From DATKDF01 sp963752045 (GTDB lineage: Bacteria; Acidobacteriota; Vicinamibacteria; Vicinamibacterales; SCN-69-37), in NCBI GenBank assembly GCA_963752045.1, contig CAVVWN010000010.1:124001-188000 (forward strand): a stretch of 64,000 nucleotides of DNA, written 5' to 3'. The position numbers and the translations under genes were made by a program. Shown piece after piece: positions 57,123 through 64,000 of the stretch; position 1 is the stretch's first letter; each line of letters starts with the position of its first letter. The notes under the pieces are model-generated. The model was not told the DNA's origin. It searched no databases and worked only from the letters and a program-made list of their open reading frames with translations.

Positions 57123-57202
57123 GTACGCTCCTTGCTTCGAACAAGCCTGACACATTGTAGCGGACCGGCGGAAGTGGACATGCCGGCGCCGGGCGGCTAT
57201 GA

Positions 57203-57281
57203 CCCTTTGACGGCCGGAGGCCTGCCCGAGTCGGTTCGACGCGGCCGATCGCCCAAACCGCGCGTCTGGACGTCAAAAGGG
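57203..57281. other. inverted repeat in the 280-bp lipoprotein-ompH gap
   Basis: CCCTTTGACG (57203-57212) and CGTCAAAAGGG (57271-57281) are complementary with one bulged base and a 58-nt GC-rich loop. The remaining gap (57123-57402) holds the two genes' promoters, presumably; no clear -35/-10 pair was found. Confidence 0.35.
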
Positions 57282-57402
57282 AGCGCGCCCTGGCGCGTGT
57301 GGCGTGGCCGGGGCCGGACAGGGCCCGGCACGTGGTGTCGTCCGGGGCTGGCGCCCGTCGGCCGGTCTGCGGTAACCTCTACCGGATAAAGGTGTGACTG
57401 AG

Positions 57403-57990
57403 ATGAGACGTATAGCACTCGTTGTCGTTGTGTGTGTCCTTTTCGCGGCCGGACCGGCGCTGGCGCAGACGCCTCCGCCGCCCGTCCAGACGCCGCCGCC
57501 CCAGACCCAGCCGGCTCCGCCGCCGCTGCCGGTCTTCCCGGCAGACGCCAAGGTCGGCTTCATCAACCTCCAGGCCGTGGTCGAGCAGTCCGTGCTCGGC
57601 AAGGCCAGCTCCGATCGGCTCCGGAAGTACGACGCCGACAAACAGGCCGAGCTGCAGGGCAAGGCCAAGGAGCTCGAGGATCTGCGGACGAAGCTCAACA
57701 GCCAGCGCGATCTGCTCAACCCCGACGCGCTCGCGGCGCTCGCCAAGGAAGTGGACCTCAAGTCGCGGCAGCTCCAGTTCGACCAGGAAAACGCGCAGGT
57801 CGAGCGCGACCAGCTGCAGCAGGAACTGTTGCAGCAGTTCAACCAGAAGGTCATCCCCGAGGTGGAGAAGATCCGTGAGGCCCGCGGGCTGTGGATGATC
57901 TTCTCGGTGGCCGACGCGGGCATCGTTGCCGCCCACGCGGGGCTCGACCTGTCGGCCGAGCTCGTCAAGGCGCTCGACGCCATCAAGTAA
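57403..57990 (+). CDS. OmpH/Skp family periplasmic chaperone
   Basis: 195 residues. Signal peptide ('RRIALVVVVCVLFAAGPALA'), a Pro/Gln-rich segment, then the Skp-like domain: 'VGFINLQAVVEQSVLGKASS', a long alpha-helical coiled coil (about 75-150, rich in Gln, Lys, Leu), and 'FNQKVIPEVEKIREARGL'. Holds unfolded outer-membrane proteins on the way to BamA. ATG at 57403 chosen because AAAGGTG lies about 9 nt upstream; GTG at 57394 is too close to it. bamA, ompH and lpxA in this order is a common arrangement. Confidence 0.9.
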   Translation: MRRIALVVVVCVLFAAGPALAQTPPPPVQTPPPQTQPAPPPLPVFPADAKVGFINLQAVVEQSVLGKASSDRLRKYDADKQAELQGKAKELEDLRTKLNSQRDLLNPDALAALAKEVDLKSRQLQFDQENAQVERDQLQQELLQQFNQKVIPEVEKIREARGLWMIFSVADAGIVAAHAGLDLSAELVKALDAIK

Positions 57991-58024
57991 CGCGCGCTTC
58001 GCACGCCGAGGCGCAGCTTTCATC

Positions 58025-58076
58025 CAGGGGACGGCTTCCGGTGTCCGCAGACCTCAGCACCGGAGGCCGTCCCCTG
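58025..58076 (+). terminator. large hairpin between ompH and fabZ-lpxA
   Basis: Arms 58025-58043 and 58058-58076: CAGGGGACGGC pairs with GCCGTCCCCTG and CCGGTG with CACCGG around one 2-nt internal mismatch, with a 14-nt loop. It is followed by TTACTCTT, a weak T-tract. Could be a terminator, an attenuator or an mRNA-stability element. Confidence 0.5.
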
Positions 58077-58093
58077 TTACTCTTGGCAGGCTC

Positions 58094-59392
58094 ATGACAG
58101 GGCAGACGGCAGCAGGTAGAGAACCGCGCGAGGGCGCCGAACCAACCGACATGGCCGCCGTGCTCGAGCGGCTGGCCTATCGGTATCCGGCCGCACTCGT
58201 TGACGCGGTGACCGAACGGGATCCGGGCCGCCGAATCGTCGCGGTCAAGAGCGTCACGTTCGGCGAGGAGTTCTTCCAGGGGCATTTCCCAGGCACACCG
58301 CTGATGCCCGGCGTGCTGATGGTCGAGTCGATGACCCAGGCAGCGGCGCTCTTGCTCGAGGGGCTCGAGACACCCTGGCAGCGCGCCTGGCTGCGCGGCG
58401 TCGACAACGCGAAGTTCCGCCGTCAGGTCGTGCCGGGCGATCGACTCGAGGTCACCGTCACGGTCGAACGCCGCCGAGGGCGCCTCGCCCGGGCGGCGGC
58501 CACGGCTCGTGTGGACGGTCACGTCGTGGCCGAGGCGGACCTGCTCATCGCGTTCGAGCCGGTCGGCCGGACGCCGGCCGTCCGCGTGCATCCCACGGCG
58601 GTCATCAGCCCGGGAGCCAGGATCGGCGAAGGGACCGACATCGGCCCGTACGCCACGATCGGGTCTCACGTGACGGTGGGACGCGGCTGCCGCATCGGCG
58701 CGTCCTCGGTGATTGACGGGCATACGACGATCGGCGAAGGGACGGAAATCTACCCGTTTGCGTCGATCGGCCTGCCGCCCCAGGACCTGAAGTTCCGAGG
58801 CGAGCCCACGCGGCTCGTGATCGGCCCCCGCAATGTCTTCCGCGAGTTCGTCACAATCCACCGCGGCACGGCCGGCGGCGGGGGCGTGACCTCCATTGGC
58901 GCCGACAACCTGTTCATGGCCTATGCCCACGTGGCGCACGATTGCCATGTCGGCAATCACGTGATCTTCGGCAACGCGGCCACCCTGGGCGGCCATGTCA
59001 CGGTGGAGGACTTTGCCACGATCAGCGCCTATTCGGGCGTGCACCAGTTCTGCCGTGTCGGCCGGCACGCGTTCATCGGCGGCTACACGGTCGTCACGCG
59101 CGATGCGCTGCCGTTTGCGAAGACGGTCGGCAACCGCGCGCGCATCTACGGTGTCAACGCGATCGGCCTGGCCCGGCGCGGTTTCAGCGCCGAGCTGATC
59201 GACCAGCTGCGCCGCGCCTATCGGCAGCTCGTGCAGCACAATACGAGCCGGGCGCTCGAGCTCATCGACCACGACCCTTCGCTCGACGCCCCCGAAGTGC
59301 GGTATCTCGTGGAGTTCATCACCTCGGCCCAGCGCGGCGTGATCCTGCGCCGGCCCGCCCGGCGCCTGGAGGATGTGCTCGACGCCGAGTAG
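58094..59392 (+). CDS. fusion of FabZ-type dehydratase and LpxA acyltransferase
   Basis: 432 residues in one frame. Residues about 20-160 are a hot-dog-fold 3-hydroxyacyl-ACP dehydratase: 'RYPAALVDAVTERDPGRRIV', catalytic His in 'FQGHFPGTPLMPGVLMVESM' with the Glu of 'VLMVESMTQAA'. Residues about 168-432 are a left-handed beta-helix UDP-GlcNAc 3-O-acyltransferase: hexapeptide repeats ('HPTAVISPGARIGEGTDIGP'), catalytic His in 'NLFMAYAHVAHDCHVGNH', and 'VNAIGLARRGFSAELIDQLR'. The first part makes or consumes the 3-hydroxyacyl-ACP pool that LpxA uses. ATG at 58094 is used; MAAV at 58151 is a possible later start. Confidence 0.92.
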   Translation: MTGQTAAGREPREGAEPTDMAAVLERLAYRYPAALVDAVTERDPGRRIVAVKSVTFGEEFFQGHFPGTPLMPGVLMVESMTQAAALLLEGLETPWQRAWLRGVDNAKFRRQVVPGDRLEVTVTVERRRGRLARAAATARVDGHVVAEADLLIAFEPVGRTPAVRVHPTAVISPGARIGEGTDIGPYATIGSHVTVGRGCRIGASSVIDGHTTIGEGTEIYPFASIGLPPQDLKFRGEPTRLVIGPRNVFREFVTIHRGTAGGGGVTSIGADNLFMAYAHVAHDCHVGNHVIFGNAATLGGHVTVEDFATISAYSGVHQFCRVGRHAFIGGYTVVTRDALPFAKTVGNRARIYGVNAIGLARRGFSAELIDQLRRAYRQLVQHNTSRALELIDHDPSLDAPEVRYLVEFITSAQRGVILRRPARRLEDVLDAE

Positions 59393-60239
59393 CGAGGTCT
59401 TGCCGGATGTGGGTGGTGCCGTGCCTATCGGTCTGATTGCCGGGAACGGCTCGTTCCCGTTCCTCGTGCTCCGGGCGGCGCGGGCGCTCGGACGCGAGGT
59501 GACGGTCGTCGCCATCTCGGGCGAGGCGTCCCCCGACCTCGAAAGCCTCGCCCGGGAAGTCGGCGGCGCCACGTGTACGTGGATCCGGCTCGGGGAGCTC
59601 GGCCGGTGCATCCGCATCCTCAAGGACGCCGGCGTGACCGAGGCCGTCATGGCCGGACAGGTCAAGCACGTGAAAGTCTTCGACGGCGGCCTGCCGGACC
59701 TGACGTTGCTCTCGGTGCTGGCACGAGTGACTGCCAGGAACACCGACTCGCTCATTGCCGGCGTGGCCGACGAGCTGGCCCGCCACGGGATAACACTTCA
59801 GGACTCGACGGCGCTGCTCGAGAATCTCGTCGCCCGGCCGGGCGTCCTCGGCCGCATGCCACCGTCCGAGGCCATGCAGGCCGACTTCGACTTCGGCTAC
59901 CAGGCGGCCGACGTGATCGCCGGGCTCGACGTGGGGCAGACGATTGTCGTCAAGGACCGTGCCGTGGTGGCCGTCGAGGCGATGGAAGGGACCGATGCGG
60001 TGATTGCCAGGGCCGGAGCGCTCGCCGGTCCGGGAACTCGTGTCGTCAAGGTCGCCAAGCCGAACCAGGACATGCGATTCGACGTGCCGGTGGTCGGCGT
60101 CTCGACGATTGAGGCGATGCGCGCTGCCGGCGCCGACGGCATTTCGATCGATGCCGGCCGCACGCTCGTGCTCGATGGCGAGGCGTTCGTCAGGGCCGCC
60201 GACGCGGCCGGCGTGGTCGTGGTGGGGAGGCCGAGATGA
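59373..60239 (+). CDS. lpxI: UDP-2,3-diacylglucosamine pyrophosphatase LpxI
   Basis: About 288 residues. LpxI (DUF1009) signature: 'IGLIAGNGSFPFLVLRAARA' at the N-terminus, 'AVMAGQVKHVKVFDGGLPDL', 'FDFGYQAADVIAGLDVGQTI', 'VAVEAMEGTDAVIARAG' and 'VSTIEAMRAAGADGISIDAG'. It makes lipid X in lipid A synthesis where LpxH is absent. The ATG overlaps the upstream gene by 20 nt; GTG codons at 59409 and 59421 lie closer to the family's usual N-terminus and are real alternatives. Overlaps the next gene by ATGA. Confidence 0.92.
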   Translation: MCSTPSSEVLPDVGGAVPIGLIAGNGSFPFLVLRAARALGREVTVVAISGEASPDLESLAREVGGATCTWIRLGELGRCIRILKDAGVTEAVMAGQVKHVKVFDGGLPDLTLLSVLARVTARNTDSLIAGVADELARHGITLQDSTALLENLVARPGVLGRMPPSEAMQADFDFGYQAADVIAGLDVGQTIVVKDRAVVAVEAMEGTDAVIARAGALAGPGTRVVKVAKPNQDMRFDVPVVGVSTIEAMRAAGADGISIDAGRTLVLDGEAFVRAADAAGVVVVGRPR

Positions 60240-61261
60240 GCGAGGGTCACGGGCCCGTCAGGGTCGCCGTCATCGGCGTCGGCCATCTCGGCCGTCATCA
60301 CGCGCGGCTTCTGTCGTCGATCGACGGGGCCGAGCTCGTGGCTGTCGTGGACCTCGTGCCCGAACGGGCGGCCGCCGTCGCCAGGGCGGCCGGCGCCGGC
60401 ACGGAGGCCCTCTCGGACTATCGCGATCTGTTCGGCCGCGTCGACGCAGTCAGCGTGGCCGTGCCCACCGTGGATCACCTCGCCGTGGCGCGGCCCTTCC
60501 TCGAGCGCGGCACAAGCGTGCTCGTCGAGAAGCCGATGGCGGCCTCGCTCGACGAAGCCGATGAGATGCTGCGGTTGGCCGAGGCGTCTGGCGCGACGCT
60601 GGCGGTCGGACACACCGAGCGTTTCAACCCCGCCGTCGCGACGGCGCTGCCCATGCTCGGGACGCCCCGGTTCATCGAGGTGCACCGGCTGAGCGGGTTT
60701 CCCGAACGCAGCCTCGACATCGACGTCATCTTCGACGTGATGATCCACGACCTCGACATCCTGCTCGCCGTCGATGCGAGCGAGGTGGTGAGCGTGGAGG
60801 CCGTCGGCGTGCCGGTGCTCACGTCGAAGGTCGACATCGCCAATGCCCGTCTCCGGTTTGCGTCCGGCTGCATCGCGAACGTGACCGCGAGCCGAATCAG
60901 CCGCGACAAGGTGCGCAAGGTCCGTTTCTTCCAGCCGGACATGTACGTGTCGATCGACTACGGCGAGCAGGAGCTCGAGATCTGGCGGCTGCGCGAGCGT
61001 CCGGGCGATCGGCCGGCCATCGAGGGCGGGAAGCTGCCCATCGAGCGCGCCGAGCCCCTGGGCCGCGAGCTGGCCGACTTCATCCATGCGGTCCGGACCG
61101 GTCGGCCGCCCACCGTGCCGGGCGAGGCGGGTCGACGCGCCCTCGCGCTCGCCACCCGCGTGGCCGAGGCCATCGCGCGCGGCACCAACCACGAACCGCC
61201 CGGAGCGAGCCCGGCGCCCCGGCGCCCCTCGTCCGGCACCACGCACGGAGCTTCGAGCTGA
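60236..61261 (+). CDS. Gfo/Idh/MocA-family NAD(P)-dependent oxidoreductase
   Basis: 341 residues. Rossmann motif 'VAVIGVGHLGRHHARLL', 'VEKPMAASLDEADEML' with the family Lys, 'VGHTERFNPAV', and the C-terminal sheet with 'DIDVIFDVMIHDLDILLAVD' (catalytic-site His/Asp). It lies in the lipid A operon directly after lpxI, with ATGA overlap. GnnA, which oxidises UDP-GlcNAc in bacteria with diaminoglucose lipid A, belongs to this family and sits beside lpxA, but no GnnB aminotransferase follows here, so that role is only a possibility. Disordered basic/Pro-rich C-terminus. Confidence 0.85.
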   Translation: MSEGHGPVRVAVIGVGHLGRHHARLLSSIDGAELVAVVDLVPERAAAVARAAGAGTEALSDYRDLFGRVDAVSVAVPTVDHLAVARPFLERGTSVLVEKPMAASLDEADEMLRLAEASGATLAVGHTERFNPAVATALPMLGTPRFIEVHRLSGFPERSLDIDVIFDVMIHDLDILLAVDASEVVSVEAVGVPVLTSKVDIANARLRFASGCIANVTASRISRDKVRKVRFFQPDMYVSIDYGEQELEIWRLRERPGDRPAIEGGKLPIERAEPLGRELADFIHAVRTGRPPTVPGEAGRRALALATRVAEAIARGTNHEPPGASPAPRRPSSGTTHGASS

Positions 61262-61263
61262 GC

Positions 61264-62715
61264 ATGTTCCCAGACATCAACGCCTTCATCGCCGAGATCG
61301 ACCGCCGGAAAGACCTGGCTCGGATCACCGAGCCGGTGAGTCCCGATCTCGAGATCGCCGCCGTCATCGACCGGGTGTGCAAGTCGCCGGGCGGAGGTCC
61401 GGCGCTGCTCTTCGAACAGCCCACCGGTCACGCGATGCCGGTGGCCGCGAACCTCTTCGGCTCACTGTCGCGGATGTGCCTGGCGCTCGGCGTCGAGACA
61501 CTCGACGATGTCGCCCGCGAGATCGAGGAACTGACGACGCCGCCGCAGCCGAAGGGGTTCATGGACGCCCTGAAGCTGATGCCGCTCGCGACCCGCCTGG
61601 CCGACCTCATGCCGAAGACCGTCAAGGACGCGCCGTGCCAGGAAGTGGTGAAGATGGACGGCGGCCTCGACGAGCTGCCCGTGCTGCGCACGTGGCCGGA
61701 AGACGGCGGGCCCTTCATCACCCTGCCGCTCGTCATCACCCGCGATCCCGAGACCGGCATGCGCAACATCGGCACCTATCGGATGCAGGTGTTCGACCGG
61801 CGCACCACGGGCATGCACTGGCAGCGTCACAAGGGCGGCGCGCAACATCATCGCGTGGCCGAGCGCCTCGGCAAGCGCCTGGAAGTAGCCGTTGCGCTCG
61901 GCGCCGATCCGATCCTGCAGTACGCGGCGACGGCGCCCATGCCCGAGGGCCTCGACGAGCTGATGCTGGCCGGCATTCTCGGGAAGCGCCGCGTCGAGAT
62001 GGTCAAGTGCCGGTCGATCGGTCTCGACGTGCCGGCAAGCGCCCAGATCGTCCTCGAAGGCTACGTGGAGCCGGGTGAGCGGCGCCGCGAAGGTCCCTTC
62101 GGCGATCACACCGGCCTGTACTCGCTCGCCGACGATTATCCCGTCTTCCACCTCCAGTGCCTGACGATGCGCAAGAAGCCGGTGTACGTCACGACGGTCG
62201 TGGGCATTCCGCCGATGGAGGACTACTACATCGGCATGGCCAGCGAGCGGATCTTCCTGCCCCTCATCCGCAAGACGCTGCCGGAAATCGTGGACATGCA
62301 CTTCCCGGCGGCCGGCATCTTCCACAACATCGTGCTCGTGTCGATCGACAAGCGCTACCCGGGGCACGCGCGGAAGATCATGAACGCCTTCTGGGGCCTC
62401 GGGCAGCTCATGTTCTCCAAGTGCATCGTCGTCGTCGACCACGATGTCAACGTGCAGGACGAGAACGAGGTGGCCTGGATCGCCGGCACCCACGTGGACC
62501 CGTCGCGCGACATCCTCGTGACCACCGGGCCGGTCGACGATCTGGACGACGCGTCGATCCTTCCGGCCTTCGGGGGCAAGATGGGCATCGACGCGACCCG
62601 CAAGTGGCCCTCTGAGGGCGTGACGAGGGAATTCCCGAAGCGGCTCGTCACGTCCGAGGCGGCCGCCCGCCGGGCCGCTGACATCTGGGAGACGATTCGT
62701 GACCGTGCTCGCTGA
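61264..62715 (+). CDS. UbiD-family decarboxylase, probably menaquinone biosynthesis
   Basis: 483-residue prenyl-FMN-dependent (de)carboxylase. UbiD features: 'DINAFIAEIDRRKDLARITE', 'RNIGTYRMQVFDRRTTGMHW', 'EGPFGDHTGLYSLADDYPVF' and 'IVVVDHDVNVQDENEVAWIA'. In futalosine-pathway organisms a UbiD homologue decarboxylates the dihydroxynaphthoate-derived intermediate after prenylation, and the adjacent MqnE-like and mqnA genes support that role. Starts 2 nt after the oxidoreductase gene and overlaps the next by 17 nt. Confidence 0.9.
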   Translation: MFPDINAFIAEIDRRKDLARITEPVSPDLEIAAVIDRVCKSPGGGPALLFEQPTGHAMPVAANLFGSLSRMCLALGVETLDDVAREIEELTTPPQPKGFMDALKLMPLATRLADLMPKTVKDAPCQEVVKMDGGLDELPVLRTWPEDGGPFITLPLVITRDPETGMRNIGTYRMQVFDRRTTGMHWQRHKGGAQHHRVAERLGKRLEVAVALGADPILQYAATAPMPEGLDELMLAGILGKRRVEMVKCRSIGLDVPASAQIVLEGYVEPGERRREGPFGDHTGLYSLADDYPVFHLQCLTMRKKPVYVTTVVGIPPMEDYYIGMASERIFLPLIRKTLPEIVDMHFPAAGIFHNIVLVSIDKRYPGHARKIMNAFWGLGQLMFSKCIVVVDHDVNVQDENEVAWIAGTHVDPSRDILVTTGPVDDLDDASILPAFGGKMGIDATRKWPSEGVTREFPKRLVTSEAAARRAADIWETIRDRAR

Positions 62716-63580
62716 TCTCGAGCCGAAAGCACTGGCGCTCAAGCCGTTCGACCGCGTGGATGCCGAGCGCGTCATCGCGTGTCCGGACCTGGTGAGCGTG
62801 GGCATGCTGGGTGAATCGGCAAGGAAGGCCCGGCACGGCAACCGCGTGACCTGGGTCAGCGTGTGCGCGTTCACCGGGGGGCCGATGGCACGCGGCGAGG
62901 CCACCGAGGTCCGGATTTCCGCGGTGCCCGCCTCGCCCGACGATGCCGTGCGGCTCGTCGGTGAGGCCGCCGGCGCGCTCGGCGATGCCGTGCTCACCGG
63001 ATTCTCGCTTGCGGACCTCGTCGGCCTGGCGGGAGGCGATCACCTGGCGCTCGCCGAGCTTGCCGCCTCGCTCAAGGCCGCTGGACTCGAGGCAGTGGCC
63101 GCGACGCCGGTCGACGGTTTCCGTGACACTGACGATGCGGTCGAGGCCGTGCGGGCCGTCCTGGCGGGCGGGCTTCGGGCGCCGCGGGTCACGATCGATC
63201 GAGCCGCATTCGACGCGCGGCTCGATCTCATCGAGCGCGCGGCGCAGGTCGCGCGCGAAACCGGCGCGGTCACCGCCTTCGCGCCGCTGCCGGATGCCGA
63301 TCCGGCCGACGCGCCGTCGACCGGGTACGACGACGTGAGGACCGTGGCGCTGGCCAGGCTCTGCACGGACATTCCGGTCATTCAGGTGAGTTGGGCGCTC
63401 TACGGGCCCAAGCTCGCGCAGGTGGCCATCGCGTACGGCGCGAACGACCTCGACGCGGTGTCGCCGGTCGACACCGTTCAGTTGGGCCACCGCCGTTCGC
63501 CGCGTGAGGAAATCGAGCGGCAGATCCGGGCGGCGTTCGCCGAGCCGGTCGAGCGCAACGGCCGCTTCGACGACGTGTAA
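62699..63580 (+). CDS. MqnE/MqnC-related protein lacking the radical SAM cluster motif
   Basis: 293 residues, GTG start. The C-terminal half matches the C-terminus of MqnE/MqnC menaquinone radical SAM enzymes: 'STGYDDVRTVALARLC', 'IQVSWALYGPKLAQVAIAYG', 'ANDLDAVSPVDTVQL', 'EEIERQIRAAFAEPVERNG'. The N-terminal barrel keeps the fold pattern, but where CxxxCxxC should be the sequence is 'VTWVSVCAFTGGPMARG', and no CxxxCxxC occurs anywhere. It therefore should not bind the SAM-activating 4Fe-4S cluster. Placed between ubiD-like and mqnA. Possibly a partner or non-catalytic subunit of a true MqnE/MqnC, or a repurposed enzyme. Confidence 0.78.
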   Translation: MTVLADLEPKALALKPFDRVDAERVIACPDLVSVGMLGESARKARHGNRVTWVSVCAFTGGPMARGEATEVRISAVPASPDDAVRLVGEAAGALGDAVLTGFSLADLVGLAGGDHLALAELAASLKAAGLEAVAATPVDGFRDTDDAVEAVRAVLAGGLRAPRVTIDRAAFDARLDLIERAAQVARETGAVTAFAPLPDADPADAPSTGYDDVRTVALARLCTDIPVIQVSWALYGPKLAQVAIAYGANDLDAVSPVDTVQLGHRRSPREEIERQIRAAFAEPVERNGRFDDV

Positions 63581-63582
63581 TC

Positions 63583-64000
63583 GTGAACCGACCCGTACGC
63601 CTGGGCGCCGTCAGTTATCTCAATGTGCGGCCGCTCGTCTACGGCCTCGACGAGCAGCCGGACAAAGTGACGGTACGCTTCGACGTGCCGTCCCGGTGCG
63701 CGGAGCTGCTCTCGGCCGGTGACATCGATCTCGGCATGGTGCCCTCCATCGCGCACCTGGACCGTCCGGACGACCTCGTCGTGCCCGGCGTGTGCATTGG
63801 CTCGGACGGACCGGTGGCATCCGTCGCGCTCTTCTCGAAGGTCCGGACAGGCGACATTCGCCGCCTGGCGCTCGACACGTCGTCGAGAACCTCGGCCGCG
63901 CTCACCCGGATTCTGTGCGCCCGCCGCTTCGGTATCTCGCCGGCGTTCGTTCCGGGGCCGCCGGATCTCGGGGCGATGCTCGCCGAGGCCGACGCCGGAC
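63583..64000 (+). CDS. mqnA: chorismate dehydratase MqnA (cut by window edge)
   Basis: First 139 codons of the enzyme that converts chorismate to 3-enolpyruvyl-benzoate, the entry to the futalosine menaquinone pathway. Starts at GTG 2 nt after the previous stop. Typical N-terminus 'LGAVSYLNVRPLVYGLDEQP', then 'SRCAELLSAGDIDLGMVPSI' and 'ALDTSSRTSAALTRIL', characteristic of the periplasmic-binding-protein-like MqnA fold. Open at the window end; roughly half of the protein is missing. Confidence 0.93.
   Translation, partial: MNRPVRLGAVSYLNVRPLVYGLDEQPDKVTVRFDVPSRCAELLSAGDIDLGMVPSIAHLDRPDDLVVPGVCIGSDGPVASVALFSKVRTGDIRRLALDTSSRTSAALTRILCARRFGISPAFVPGPPDLGAMLAEADAG

Noticed and set aside
60236..61261. 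Firm assignment as GnnA
   Set aside because: Family and position fit, but no GnnB aminotransferase is adjacent, so only the family name is given.

Overview
This 64 kb window is high-GC bacterial chromosome, read here as an Acidobacteriota genome, most likely class Vicinamibacteria. The reasons are a VWFA-related protein of the acidobacterial type, DUF6600- and DUF6677-like proteins, a Gram-negative envelope set (BamA, Skp/OmpH, LpxA, LpxI, Lnt, LolC/LolD), and menaquinone genes of the futalosine route. This placement is inference; no rRNA or tRNA gene was seen. The sequence is densely coding, with many ATGA/GTGA/TAATG overlaps. The only gap over 300 bp is 47422-47885. Several conserved genes carry single-base frameshifts, which suggests uncorrected sequencing or assembly errors at least in part.

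Layout. 1-9 kb: partial acyl-CoA dehydrogenase, VWFA protein, NSS transporter with a MetS-like microprotein, TauE/SafE permease, glutamate dehydrogenase, frameshifted amidohydrolase. 9-11 kb: leftward operon of a secreted unknown, an ECF sigma factor and an anti-sigma factor fused to a YCII-like domain. 11-20 kb: both methylmalonyl-CoA mutase subunits, a receiver protein, valS, nadC, birA, an unknown and an RNA methyltransferase. 20-29 kb: argS and mobA leftward; V4R-like, TPR and SPOR proteins, lnt and prfB (with its programmed frameshift) rightward. 28-33 kb: class A PBP and a FecR/DUF6600 protein leftward. 33-39 kb: dnaK, dnaJ-like and hspR under a promoter with a HAIR-like operator, then a DnaC-like loader, hemW and a secreted unknown. 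39-45 kb: an outer-membrane protein, acyl-CoA dehydrogenase, a MeaB-epimerase fusion, mtnP and a PfkB kinase. 44-52 kb: small membrane proteins, VanZ, enoyl-CoA hydratase, ribH, nusB, lysS, lolC, lolD. 51-61 kb: clpC, bamA, a lipoprotein, ompH, a FabZ-LpxA fusion, lpxI, a Gfo/Idh oxidoreductase. 61-64 kb: ubiD-like, an MqnE-like protein without cluster cysteines, and partial mqnA.

How the genes fit together. Two acyl-CoA dehydrogenases, an enoyl-CoA hydratase, mutase, MeaB and epimerase supply much of a branched-chain/propionyl-CoA to succinyl-CoA route. The 49-61 kb block is an envelope assembly block (lipoprotein release, barrel insertion, periplasmic chaperone, lipid A). The 61-64 kb block makes menaquinone. 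dnaK-dnaJ-hspR looks like an autoregulated heat-shock operon.

The least explained signals are short tandem repeats: heptads ending 0-2 nt before start codons (mtnP, PfkB kinase, lolC), and a 9-mer family (GTACGACAG) that forms an inverted pair before lysS and also sits inside a coding region. Other points of interest are the FabZ-LpxA and MeaB-Mce fusions, the anti-sigma-YCII fusion, a J domain with HPG instead of HPD, and the cluster-less MqnE homologue.
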